From the NCBI RefSeq assembly GCF_021654795.1, contig NZ_AP025344.1, forward strand, positions 2,542,501 through 2,606,500: a stretch of DNA of 64,000 nucleotides. Direction: 5' to 3'. Position 1 is the stretch's first letter; the number at the start of each line of letters is the position of its first letter. The position numbers were made by a program, and so were the translations under genes. Of the stretch, positions 8,279 through 17,352 are shown piece by piece. Below the pieces are notes generated by a model that saw nothing but the letters and a program-made list of their open reading frames with translations, had not been told where the DNA came from and ran no database searches. The DNA is from Paenibacillus dendritiformis. GTDB lineage: Bacteria > Bacillota > Bacilli > Paenibacillales > Paenibacillaceae.

Positions 8279-8989
8279 ATGTGCAAAACGATTTTGATCG
8301 CGGATGACGAGCCGGAAATTGTCGAGCTGCTGCGGGTCTTTTTGGAGCGGGATCGGTTCCGGGTCCTTGAAGCCGCAGACGGCCGGGAAGCCTGGGAGCT
8401 CATGCGGGCGCATCCCGTGGATCTGGCGATTCTCGACATCATGATGCCTTATATCGACGGCTTCGAGCTGATTGGGAAAATACGGGCGGAGTACAACATT
8501 CCGGTTATCGTTCTCTCCGCCAAAAACCGGGAAATCGATAAAGTGAAGGGGCTGTCGCTCGGGGCCGATGACTTTATCTCGAAGCCGTTCAGCCCGATCG
8601 AGGCGATGGCGCGGATTCATGCGCACATCCGCCGATCTTACGAATTAAATGACGCCTTGGCGCACCGCGGAACAGCGCAAACCGTGCTCGGTCCGCTGGC
8701 GCTGGATCATAACGAGTGCGTCCTGTACAAGCGCGGCGACGAGATTCCGCTCGGCCCGCTTGAATATAAATTGTTGAAGCTGTTCATGGAATCGCCGGGG
8801 CGCATTTTTACGAAAAAGCAATTGTTCGAATCGGTATGGGGAGAAGTCTATATGGAGGACGACAATGCCGTTATGGTGCAGATTAGCAGACTGCGGGACA
8901 AAATCGAGGATCAGCCCCGAAGCCCCGAATATATCGTCACAATCAAAGGCTTGGGCTATAAATTGAACAAAAAGGAATTCATCCAGTGA
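8279..8989 (+). CDS. OmpR family response regulator
   Basis: 236 residues: a receiver domain with the acidic pair (ADDEPE) and phospho-acceptor aspartate in AILDIMMP (about residue 53), a conserved lysine in ISKPFSP, then a winged-helix DNA-binding domain (about residues 135-233, VMVQISRLRDKIE and YIVTIKGLGYKL). It resembles VanR/PhoP-type regulators. GGAGG lies 7 nt before the ATG at 8279. Its stop overlaps the start of the kinase gene by 4 nt (GTGA), so the two are translationally coupled. The target genes are unknown; its own promoter has phased repeats. Confidence 0.92.
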   Translation: MCKTILIADDEPEIVELLRVFLERDRFRVLEAADGREAWELMRAHPVDLAILDIMMPYIDGFELIGKIRAEYNIPVIVLSAKNREIDKVKGLSLGADDFISKPFSPIEAMARIHAHIRRSYELNDALAHRGTAQTVLGPLALDHNECVLYKRGDEIPLGPLEYKLLKLFMESPGRIFTKKQLFESVWGEVYMEDDNAVMVQISRLRDKIEDQPRSPEYIVTIKGLGYKLNKKEFIQ

Positions 8990-10388
8990 GAAAGAACAAA
9001 ATTTATAACGCGCTCATCCGCAATTATACGATTTTTTCGTTAATATTGGGCATTATCTTCTGTTGTGTCTATCTGTACTTGTACGTACAGAGCAATGACA
9101 TCAAGAGTGACACGGTTCAGAAGGTTCAAGCGGGCGTATTGGCACGGCCTGATTACACGGCGATTGAATCCGATGAAGTGGAATCCTTCGGCGGCTGGAT
9201 CGAGGTGCTGGACGAAAATCTGAAGGTCGTATATACGAAGGGGACGGTTCATGGAGAAGCGCGTCAATATACAGAAAAGCAATTGATTGAACTGATGTAT
9301 GACGATGCGTCTTCCTCCGAGCCGGTATACCGTTCGCTTGCTCCCTTTACGACGGGGGAAGGCAAGCCCTATCATCTGCTGGTCCAAATACCGGAGAAAT
9401 ACTTGACGCAGAAAATCGCCTTCGTCCACGCAACGCCGAAGCAAAGGGAGCAATTTATCCGGCTGATCGCGCAGGGGCTGTGCATTTTCCTGGCTGTCTT
9501 CGTGGTGAATGTCTGGCTGTACAGCCGCTGGACCGCCCGCAAAATTACCAATCCGCTCATCGCCATCGCGGATGGCATCCGCCATGTGACGGACAGCCGC
9601 TATGAGAAGCGTATCGAATTGAAAGCGTACGATGAGTTGATGCGGATTCAGGCCGATTTCAATCGAATGGCCGCGCGGCTGGAACGGACGGAGCGGGATA
9701 AACGCCAACTGGAGGAGAGCCGGCAGCGCATGCTGCTCGATATCTCCCACGATCTGAAGACTCCGATCACGACGATTCAAGGCTATGCCGAAGCTCTTCG
9801 CTTCGGAATTGTCGAGGATAAGGACAGCCAGAGGAAGTATCTTCAATGGATTCATGATAAATCGCTCCTGCTTGGGGAATTGGTCCAGACCTTCTTCGAG
9901 CTGGCCAAGCTGGAAAGTCCCGATTATCCGATGAAGGAACAGCGGGGGGACCTGGCGGAATGTGTCCGCACGCTGGCCGCGCAATTGTATGATTCATCGA
10001 GCAGAAGCAGTTCGCGCTCGACTTGGATATTCCCGAGCGCAAGGTGGAATGCATGTATGATGCGACGCTGCTGTATCGGGCGCTCTCCAATATTCTGATG
10101 AACGCCTTGCGTCACAACCCGCCCGGCACAACGGTGCGGATTGCCTTGCGGGAGGAAGCGAACCAGGCGGTCATTCTGATAGAAGATAACGGCGTCGGCA
10201 TCCCGGAGCCGCTTCAAGACCATATATTCGAACCGTTCACGCGCGGAGATCGGGCTCGCCGAAGCGACGGCGGGGCCGGTCTGGGCTTGTCCATTGCCAA
10301 GCAGATCATCGACAAGCATGGAGGAGCGATTCACCTTGACCGGTTCGAGGGGTGGACTCGCTTTTGGATTACGATGCCTGCGACGTAA
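8986..10388 (+). pseudogene. Sensor histidine kinase, interrupted by a one-base frameshift
   Basis: Partner of the preceding regulator. It starts at a GTG overlapping that gene's stop, with AAGGA upstream. Features in order: transmembrane helix 1 (about residues 10-32), an extracytoplasmic loop of about 130 residues, transmembrane helix 2, a HAMP domain, the phospho-acceptor box LLDISHDLKTPITTIQGY and an ATPase domain (NILMNALRHNP, EDNGVGIP, GLGLSIAKQI). The frame breaks near 9990: upstream reads ...AAQLYD, while downstream the right continuation (FIEQKQFALDLDIPE) is one frame away. Adding one T to the TT at 9991 restores a full kinase of about 467 residues. Likely a sequencing error, otherwise a recent mutation. 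Confidence 0.85.
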
Positions 10389-10660
10389 GAGCCCGCATGC
10401 GGAGTCTTTGTGGACAATCCAAAAGAGCGGTTGGTTCGCCTGCGCAAATGCCGAAGATAAGCAACCCCTTGAGCCCTTTTGCGGCTTCCCATTCTTGCAG
10501 TGCCTGCTCCGACTGACGGGGCATGGCGTCATGCACCAAATTATCGAAGGCCCCGGCACCGACAACGTTCCCGCTGCAAAGGGGCCATCACTTCCTCGAA
10601 TTCATCGTCAGTCAAATAGAGGGAGCATTGGCGGCAAGCAATGGGTGAGATGCGCGGCAT
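10369..10660 (-). pseudogene. Possible frameshifted small gene, unknown function
   Basis: The reverse strand reads MPRISPIACRQCSLYLTDDE... to about 10580, then becomes coherent in another frame (GNVVGAGAFDNLVHDAMPRQ, then SEQALQEWEAAKGLKGLLIF) down to a stop at 10369. Both halves have protein-like composition, and CRQC could bind metal. The switch is not a simple homopolymer slip, and no ribosome binding site was seen. It would be a decayed gene wedged between the kinase and the helicase, overlapping the kinase end. No family was recognised, and chance cannot be excluded. Confidence 0.3.
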
Positions 10661-10777
10661 GCGGAACCGATGCCGGAAAAACAGTTGAAACTCCATTATG
10701 ATCGAACGGTAAGCGAGCCCGGGGCCGTTACATGGAATCAATATGGATCAGAACATAGAGACAGGAGTGGCAAAAGC

Positions 10778-13700
10778 TTGGGCTTTCAGATGGATGACGA
10801 GATGATTCGGTTGCTATGCGGCCGGTTCTCCTATGAGGACGGGGAAGTCTTGTTCCAATCGCATAAAGTGAGGATAGCAAGGGAGAAAGAATCGGATACG
10901 CCGCGTTACGAGGCATCGATCGAAGAAGACGATCGCATCTTTCATGTTTCCGTTGAGTTCCCGCATGGTGAGGAGATGAAGGCCGTATGCACTTGCCCGG
11001 TCTTTCATCCCGAGGACCAATACTGCAAACATATTGCCGCTGCGCTGATGGCTCTTCGCGATGGACATGCTTCGGGTCAGGAGCAGGAACAGGATGGCGG
11101 GCAGGATGGAGCGGAGGATGCGGGAGAGCGGATTTTGAAGCTGTTCGGGGAGAAGCCGCGCCGTCCAAGCGAAGCCCGCCCCCTATTCGATGCGAGAGAG
11201 GCGCTTGATGTTGAATTTATGTGCAAGCCCGTGCCTTGCAGGGATGAGAAGTACCGGTTCGGGATCGAACTGAGAATCGGCCCGTCCCGCTTATACAAGG
11301 TTCAGCATGTGGAGGAATTGCTTCGGCGAATCGAGCACCGGGAAGCGTGCAGGGTGTCCAGATATTTTACGTACGATCCGGAGCTCCACAGCTTCCGTCA
11401 AGAAAATAACGCCATCCTCCAGCTTCTGATCCGGATGCTCGACAGCGATATGAGGTATACGGAGGCGGCGCATGATTCCGAACGGCAGCTGCTGATTCAT
11501 TCCTCCGTGTGGGAAGAGCTTCTTCCTCTGCTCATTGCGGCCCCAGCGGTTAAGATGATGCAGGGCGGCAGCGGCTTCGACGGGGTCGTCGTCGCGGAAG
11601 GGCCGCTCCCGCTCGTGTTCGGCTTCGATCAGTCGCCGGCGAAGGAGCAAGGGTACCAACTGGATATAGCAGGTCTGGAACGGGTGGTACCGATGACGGC
11701 ATATGGATGCGCGCTGTCCGAGGGGAAGCTGTGGAACCTGCCGCAGGAGCAGCTCAAGCGTCTCGCCGATCTGCAGCGGATCGTCGAAGCAACCCGCAGC
11801 AGCCGGATTTCGATCAAGCCGGAGCATGCGGAGCCGTTTATGGAGAAGGTGATCCCGGGTCTGATGAAGCTGGGTCAAGTCCGCATCAGCCAGTCCGTCT
11901 CCGATCAGATGGTGCGGACGCCGCTTGTCGCCAAGCTGTACCTCGATCGGGTCAAGGATCGGCTCCTGGCCGGGCTGGAGTTCCATTACGGAACGATGGT
12001 CATCAATCCGCTGGAGGGCAGAGAGCAGACGGGCGGCGAGGGCCGGATTCTGCTCCGGGACGGCGAGAAGGAGCGGCGAATTCTGGAGCTGCTGGAGCGC
12101 AATTCCTTCGTGAAGACGGAGGGAGGTTTGTTTCTGGCCGATGAAGAGCAGGAGTTCGATTTCCTCTATCAGGTGCTTCCTGAACTGGAGAAGCTTGTCC
12201 ACGTATTCGCGACCACGGCGGTAAAGCTGAGGCTGCATCCCGGTCCAGTTCGCCCGGCCGTAAAGGTAGATGTCGACGAGCGCACCGATTGGCTGGAGTT
12301 CCAATTCGAGATGGACGGGATTCCGGAAGCGGAGATCCGCCGCATTATCCAGTCTCTCGGAGAAAAACGAAAATACCACCGGCTTCCCATGGCGCGCTGC
12401 TGCCGCTCGATCGCGCCGAGCTCCAGGAAATCATCGCCTTCTTCAATGACATGGGGATACGGCAGGAGCATATCCAAGGGACGAGGTTCCGGCTGCCGGC
12501 AGTGCGCGGACTTCAATGGGCCGATACGGTGCACACCGGACAGGCGGTCCGTCTCGGCAAAGGGTTCCGCAAGCTGTTGGAGCATATGCGGAATCCCGAC
12601 CATCTCGAATTCCCCATCCCCCTTTCGCTCGCACCGATTTTGCGCGAATACCAGCAGTATGGGTTTCAATGGATGAAGACACTGGCCCATTACCGCTTCG
12701 GCGGCATATTGGCGGATGAGATGGGCTTGGGCAAGACGATTCAGAGCATTGCCTTCGTGCTGTCCGCGCTGCCGGAAATCCGGGAAGCCGGCATGCCGGC
12801 GCTCATCGTGTCTCCGGCTTCCCTCATGTACAACTGGCGCAATGAGCTGAACCGGTTCGCGCCCGAGCTTCGCGTCGCCATGGCGGACGGAACCAAGGAA
12901 GAGAGAAGCCGCCTGGTCCGCGATGCGTCCCGGAGCGATGTCATCATCACCTCGTACCCGCTGCTGCGCCAGGATATCGGTCAGATGGCGGGAACGATGT
13001 TCCATACGCTCATCTTGGACGAGGCACAGGCGTTCAAGAACTATGCGACCCTTACGGCTCAAGCCGTCAAGGCGATTCAGGCCCGGCATCGCTTCGCGCT
13101 GACGGGCACTCCCGTGGAGAACCGGCTGGAGGAGCTGTGGTCGATCTGCGACGTTATCTATCCCGGCCTGTTCCCGGGGAGACGGGAATTCAACGAGCTA
13201 TCGCGGGAGGCCGTAGCGCGGCGGGTGCGCCCCTTCCTGCTGCGCCGCATGAAGTCGGATGTGCTGAAGGAACTGCCGGAGAAGATCGAATCGCTGCAAG
13301 CCTCCCAACTGCTGCCGGAGCAGAAGAAGCTCTATGTGGCTTATCTCGCGGAGCTGCGGCAGGAGACGGTGAAGCATCTGAGCACAGGCGGCTTCCGGAA
13401 GAACCGGATTAAAATATTGGCGGGCTTGACCCGGCTGCGCCAGATCTGCTGCCATCCCGCCTTGTTCGTCGAAGGCTATGACGGCAGCTCGGCGAAGTTC
13501 GAACAATTGCTGGACATGATCGCGGAGTGCCGGAGCACGGGCCGGCGCATGCTTGTCTTCTCCCAATTCACGGAGATGCTCGGCCTGATCGCGCGGGAAC
13601 TGGGCAAGCAAGGCGTGCCGCACTTCTACCTGGACGGCCAGACGCCTGCCCGCGAACGGGTGGAGCTGTGCGCCCGCTTCAATCGGGGGGAACGGGACCT

Positions 13701-14001
13701 GTTCCTTCTCTCGCTGAAGGCGGGAGGGACGGGATTGAACCTGACCGGAGCGGATACCATCATTCTGTACGATCTGTGGTGGAATCCGGCAGTCGAGCAG
13801 CAAGCGGCCGATCGGGCCCACCGGATAGGGCAGAAGAACGTCGTTCAAGTTATCCGCCTCGTAACGCAAGGCACGATTGAAGAGAAGATGCATGAGCTTC
13901 AACAGAAAAAAATGAACTTGATTCAAGAAGTGCTCGAACCGACGCAGGAAGGATTATCCGCTATCACGGAAGAGGAGATCCGGGAGCTGCTTATGATTTG
14001 A
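10778..14001 (+). pseudogene. SWIM/SNF2 family helicase, interrupted by a one-base frameshift
   Basis: About 1075 residues when repaired. The N-terminus holds a SWIM zinc finger (CTC...CKH near residues 72-86), then a long bacterial-SNF2 linker domain, then the Swi2/Snf2 motor: ADEMGLGKT (motif I), LDEAQAFKN (motif II), LTGTPVENRLEELWS (III), LLSLKAGGTGLNLTGAD (V) and AADRAHRIGQ (VI). Such ATPases translocate on DNA and are thought to remodel nucleoprotein or RNA polymerase complexes. The reading frame shifts at 12386-12388, where CCC replaces an expected CCCC; one more C joins KRKYHRLP to HGALLPLDRAELQ. TTG at 10778 is preferred as start because AGGAG precedes it. Confidence 0.85.
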
Positions 14002-14090
14002 TGCGTCCAAGCAGAGTAAGGGTATATGGCATCCTGACAAGACGAAAAACAAATGATAAGCTGGACCAAATGGATCAAGGAAGGTGGACT

Positions 14091-14249
14091 ATGCTTAATG
14101 AAGGCTATTTCGTTGGCTGGGGCACGTTGGCTCTGATTAACGCCGGATTGGCACAGGGGAAGAACCGGAGCGGCTTGAACTGGTTCTTGCTGTCTTTGCT
14201 GCTTGGCCCGATCGCTACCTTATGTATCGTGCTGTCGGATAAAAAGTAA
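14091..14249 (+). CDS. Small membrane protein, 52 aa
   Basis: A short protein with two hydrophobic segments (GWGTLALINAGLAQG and WFLLSLLLGPIATLCIVL) and a charged SDKK end. GGAAGGTGG stands just before the ATG at 14091, so it is likely translated. The pattern LNWFLLSLLLGPIAT is common in small hypothetical proteins of Gram-positive bacteria. The function is unknown. Confidence 0.7.
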   Translation: MLNEGYFVGWGTLALINAGLAQGKNRSGLNWFLLSLLLGPIATLCIVLSDKK

Positions 14250-14309
14250 GCATGATTCATCCGGGCCGCAGAGGGAAGGCGTATTCATCCGTTGAGATCA
14301 CATTTGCTA

Positions 14310-14339
14310 TTGAATTCCAGATGGAACCTGCGATACAAT
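14310..14339 (+). promoter_or_regulatory. Sigma-A promoter of the attenuator leader
   Basis: TTGAAT at 14310-14315 and TACAAT at 14334-14339 are separated by 18 bp. Transcription would begin near 14346, about 30 nt before the leader ORF. Confidence 0.6.
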
Positions 14340-14375
14340 AAAATGACATAGGAATGAAAGGGTGAGCAGAAGCCA

Positions 14376-14387
14376 ATGATCTGCTAG
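14376..14387 (+). CDS. Three-codon leader ORF (Met-Ile-Cys-stop)
   Basis: ATG ATC TGC TAG, preceded at 9-10 nt by the Shine-Dalgarno-like AAAGGGTGAG. Its stop codon lies inside the first arm of the leader structure. A ribosome stalled here by an antibiotic would cover that arm. Very short leader ORFs of this kind precede several antibiotic-resistance genes in Firmicutes. Expression is inferred. Confidence 0.5.
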   Translation: MIC

Positions 14388-14547
14388 TCCTATCCTCCGC
14401 AGAAGGAAGAATGCGAAATGCTATGGATAGGATTGGTCTGGGCTTTTGCCTCCATACGGGACGAGAACGGCTCTGCTCAGGAAGCGGAGCTTCTCTGTGC
14501 GCATGCATGGCAACCTCCTATCCATGATCGGATAAGGAGGTTTTTTT
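14388..14547 (+). promoter_or_regulatory. Transcription attenuator (four-arm leader) before the Vat gene
   Basis: Arm 1 TCCTATCC (14388-14395) pairs perfectly with arm 2 GGATAGGA (14425-14432), and the stem extends back over the leader stop codon through wobble pairs. Arm 2 extended (14423-14432) is also perfectly complementary to arm 3 (TCCTATCCAT, 14516-14525). Arm 3 in turn belongs to the terminator. So 1:2 plus 3:4 gives termination, while 2:3 gives read-through. This is the classic layout for ribosome-mediated attenuation. Confidence 0.8.
14512..14547 (+). terminator. Intrinsic terminator of the attenuator
   Basis: AACCTCCTATCC pairs with GGATAAGGAGGTT (one bulged A) around loop ATGATC, followed by seven T. 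It ends 53 nt before the start of the decayed Vat gene. Confidence 0.9.
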
Positions 14548-14600
14548 ATGAGGACCTCCCTTTCCGGCGCATGTTCAAATCGAGTCCCTGAAAGGATGAT

Positions 14601-14999
14601 ATGAGTATGGCAGGACCGAACCCGCAACACAAGTATCCGATCCCCGGAAATAAAAATGTGCAGTTCATCCGCAACATCATTACGATGCCCAACATCGCCG
14701 CAGGGGAATAGTCGTACTATGATGCCAGGAACGGAGAATCGTTCGAGGAGCAGGTGTTGTACCAATATGAAGCGGTCGGGACCAAGCTGATCATCGGAAA
14801 ATTTTGCTCCATCGCCGCGGAGGCGGTAGTCGTCCGGGATGTGGAGCCCTATACGATAGCGGGCGGCAATCCTGCCCGGCATCAAGCAAGGACATCGGGA
14901 AGGGCCTATTACGTCGGCGCCGGTGCCCTTATTTTCGGGAACTGGTACGACATTTTATGTCGTACCGCCCGTTCTATAATGGGGGTGCATCACCAATAA
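14601..14999 (+). pseudogene. Decayed Vat-family streptogramin A acetyltransferase
   Basis: The frame starts ATG at 14601 with AAAGGA upstream and reads GPNPQHKYPIPGNKNVQFIR, the typical Vat/xenobiotic acetyltransferase N-terminus. A TAG at 14709-14711 replaces the tyrosine of the conserved GEYSYYD. The same frame then continues SYYDARNGESFEEQ..., LIIGKFCSIA, and jumps directly to EAVVVRDVEPYTIAGGNPAR, the C-terminal part of the family. About 80 residues of the left-handed beta-helix, including the catalytic histidine region, are missing. After GGNPAR the sequence no longer matches. Intact members inactivate group A streptogramins using acetyl-CoA. This copy cannot. Confidence 0.85.
14944..14980 (+). 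promoter_or_regulatory. Promoter with palindromic operator before the zinc-ribbon gene
   Basis: GGTACGACAT, three T, ATGTCGTACC form a perfect 10-bp inverted repeat at 14944-14966. TATAAT at 14975-14980 is a good -10 box, so the palindrome covers the -35 position. That is the layout of a repressor site. No T-run follows, so it is not a terminator. Confidence 0.5.
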
Positions 15000-15032
15000 T
15001 AACAGGATAAATGAAATGAGGTTGCATCAAAG

Positions 15033-15236
15033 ATGGCAAAAACAAAGCGCGGCAAAGCGTTATGGAAGCTGCCTTCCCGGGGCCGGGGCACGTGCCCGAT
15101 GTGCAGCAGCACGCGCATCAAGCTTCTCTACTCCGTGACAAATACGGCCGGCAGTACATATCAAGTGTGCAAGTACTGCCGGAATGCGCCGCAGTCCAAG
15201 ATTGATATGATTTCCGGCCAACCCGGCGTGTCATAG
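15033..15236 (+). CDS. Small zinc-ribbon protein, 67 aa
   Basis: Two CXXC pairs (CPMC and CKYC, about 29 residues apart) form a likely zinc ribbon, with a basic N-terminus (MAKTKRGKALWKLPSRGRG). Similar 60-70 residue proteins are found in Paenibacillus and relatives without a known role; binding nucleic acid or the ribosome is a guess. GAGG lies 13 nt upstream of the ATG, a rather long spacing. It is followed by a strong hairpin. Confidence 0.75.
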   Translation: MAKTKRGKALWKLPSRGRGTCPMCSSTRIKLLYSVTNTAGSTYQVCKYCRNAPQSKIDMISGQPGVS

Positions 15237-15249
15237 CGTACGGAGCAGG

Positions 15250-15282
15250 ACACCCGCTTCCTCGGACTTAGGAAGCGGGTGT
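15250..15282 (+). terminator. Hairpin after zinc-ribbon gene
   Basis: A 12-bp perfect stem (ACACCCGCTTCC with GGAAGCGGGTGT) around a 9-nt loop, 14 nt after the stop. The T-run is weak. Confidence 0.7.
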
Positions 15283-15381
15283 TGTCATGAAGCGCAGGGT
15301 TGCGCCAGGCTGAGCGAGAATGTTGTAATGAAGAAGCCGGGCTCAAGCCGCGGCAGCGGACGGAAGGAAGGGGCGGAGAAT

Positions 15382-16290
15382 ATGAGCAATATGCACCGGA
15401 TTCAATGGTTCGATCAGCAGATCAGGGCAGGGCTCTACCCGAACAGCAGCAGGCTGGCGGAGCGGTTCGAAATCTCGAGGCGGCAGGCGCAGCGGGATAT
15501 CGAGTATCTGGAAGTCTCGCTCCGCGCTCCGCTGCTGTATGTGGCCAAGCACCGGGGCTATGTTTATGAGGATAAGGCGTATATGCTGCCGCTGCTGTAC
15601 ATTACGGAAGAAGAACAGGACGTGTTGAGATTCCTGGCTCATCGGTACCGTCAATATAACTATGAGAACGCGGCTGTCGTGCAGCGCATTGCCCATGTGC
15701 TGGAGCGCTTCGCCGGGCCGCCGGAGGAGGTTGGGGAGCATCGCCTGCCGATCTTCTCCGCTCATCCGCAGCGGATGCAGCATTGGCAGCTGCTGTCCCA
15801 TGCGATCCGGGAGCGGCGCATTGTTCAGATCCGCTACCGCGAAGGCGGCCAAGAAGCGGAATTGCCGATCCGGCCGCTTCATTTTACTTCAAATTATAAT
15901 TCGGACTATATTACGGCTTATTGCGAACGGTCATGCAGAAAGCGCGCCTTCCGGCTGGACGGCATTCTCCATATGCAGGTGACGGCAGAGAGATTCGATC
16001 TGGACGCGATAGAACGCACGGAGTGGGAAGACGCGCCGATACCCCAGAGAAAGCCCTATCTGGCCCGCATCGAGACGGGACGTCCGCTGGATGGGGAGTC
16101 GTGGCACGGTTACCCGATTCGCCCCGTGCATGATTGTATTTACGAAATCGAGTTCTATGACCCGGACTCCTTCATGCAGCATCTGCTCGTGGCGGAGTGG
16201 GAGCGGCTGCTGTCCCCGAAATGGCTGCAGGCGAAGCTGCGGGATCGATGCGGGCGCATCGCTGCCCGGTTGGAGGAACAAGGGCAGTAA
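15382..16290 (+). CDS. WYL-domain transcriptional regulator
   Basis: 302 residues. An N-terminal helix-turn-helix (SSRLAERFEISRRQAQRDIEYL) is followed by a WYL domain (IRERRIVQIRYREGGQEAELP, RPLHFTSNYNSDYITAYCE, KRAFRLDGI) and a C-terminal WCX-like segment. WYL proteins bind ligands, often nucleotides or nucleic acid, and control DNA-damage, defence or metabolic genes. The ATG at 15382 follows GGCGGAG. It is the first gene of an apparent operon with two paralogous proteins of unknown function, so it probably regulates them. Confidence 0.85.
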   Translation: MSNMHRIQWFDQQIRAGLYPNSSRLAERFEISRRQAQRDIEYLEVSLRAPLLYVAKHRGYVYEDKAYMLPLLYITEEEQDVLRFLAHRYRQYNYENAAVVQRIAHVLERFAGPPEEVGEHRLPIFSAHPQRMQHWQLLSHAIRERRIVQIRYREGGQEAELPIRPLHFTSNYNSDYITAYCERSCRKRAFRLDGILHMQVTAERFDLDAIERTEWEDAPIPQRKPYLARIETGRPLDGESWHGYPIRPVHDCIYEIEFYDPDSFMQHLLVAEWERLLSPKWLQAKLRDRCGRIAARLEEQGQ

Positions 16291-16337
16291 GCTGTGGAAA
16301 GGGAAGGAAGCCGATGCATCGGCAAGGGAGGGACACG

Positions 16338-17336
16338 GTGTCAAGTATCTATTTGGAGCAAATTCGGATGAAGCGGGAATCGAAGTCGTTCACTGACAGC
16401 TTGTATGCGATTTTGACGGCGGCCAACGGGTTCGCCGGCCCGAAATATTTGCTCTCCGGACTCAGCGGGATGGCGTTCAAGTTCTCTGTCCATGAGAAGC
16501 TGCTGCCCCTGTCGGTTACGGCCTATGGGCAGTGGGGGAGCGAGCATTATCCGGCGATAGACAACCTGGGTGTTTTTACGATAAGTGATGGAGGCAGAAC
16601 GAGGCATCCTTCGTTCCGCTATTACCAGCAGGATGCCGTACAATGGGTGAAGGAGAGTCTGGATCAGGGGCGGGGCGTCATCTATTGGATCCCGGAATTC
16701 GGCGTCATCCACGGCTATGACGATGAAGATCGGGTCTTCTACATACAGGACGGTTGGTCAGAGGACAGTCAAATCCTGCTCTATGACAACTTCGGATTGA
16801 ACGTCACCCCGTTCTGGCACTGTGAGGTGGTGGGAGAGCAGGTGGCGGTGGACCGCTCGAAGCAGGTGCTGGAATCGCTGCGGCTAGCCGTCCAGGAGTG
16901 GGAGACCCCATACAAGACGCTGCCGTCCACCGAGATTGGTTCCGGCGAGCTGGCTTATGATTTTCTCATTCGCGGCTTGGGGCACGGGGATTATGACGAA
17001 TACGGCGCCGTCTATATTATCGACTCGTATATTCAATCCCGGCGCGAGATACGCTCCTACCTGCATGACGAAGGCGGGAGCTTGCCCGGCTTGGGCGAGG
17101 CCGTTCCCATCTATGACCGGCTCATCTCTGTTCTGGCGGATGCGTCGGAATGCATCGCCGTGCAGGGCGGAGCTAGACGAGTCGAGCGGAAGCGGCTTGC
17201 GTCCCTGCAGCATGCGATCGCCGCAGCGAAGAAGCTGGACGGGGAAGCGATTGAGCTGTTCCGCGAACTGTCGGGACAATATCCGGATCCGAAAAGGGAG
17301 ACGATCCCGCGATGGGGATTCCATATCCCAAGATGA
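16338..17336 (+). CDS. Unknown protein, paralogue A, possible BtrH/papain-like fold
   Basis: 332 residues, no signal peptide or membrane helix. The pattern LYAILTAANGFAGPKYLLSG, then GMAFKFSVHEKLLPLSVTAY, then IDNLGVF and GRGVIYWIPEFGVIHGYDDE resembles the two-lobed, cysteine-peptidase-like proteins related to BtrH N-terminal domains, but no catalytic Cys is seen at the expected place. The start GTG at 16338 is chosen for GGGAGGG 5 nt upstream. It is followed 16 nt later by a paralogue (about 25-30% similar by eye: LSGMAFKF/LAGMTASCFRF, HGYDDEDRVFYIQDG/TGYDDARRLLYYADG). Function unknown. Confidence 0.7.
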   Translation: MSSIYLEQIRMKRESKSFTDSLYAILTAANGFAGPKYLLSGLSGMAFKFSVHEKLLPLSVTAYGQWGSEHYPAIDNLGVFTISDGGRTRHPSFRYYQQDAVQWVKESLDQGRGVIYWIPEFGVIHGYDDEDRVFYIQDGWSEDSQILLYDNFGLNVTPFWHCEVVGEQVAVDRSKQVLESLRLAVQEWETPYKTLPSTEIGSGELAYDFLIRGLGHGDYDEYGAVYIIDSYIQSRREIRSYLHDEGGSLPGLGEAVPIYDRLISVLADASECIAVQGGARRVERKRLASLQHAIAAAKKLDGEAIELFRELSGQYPDPKRETIPRWGFHIPR

Positions 17337-17352
17337 AGGAGGGGGAGGAAGG

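Noticed and set aside
14411..14527. A longer leader ORF (ATG at 14411, AAGGAAG upstream, stop inside the terminator arm)
   Set aside because: Possible, but its start lies after arm 1, so it could not release arm 2 in the way the three-codon ORF can; its sequence is not recognisable.
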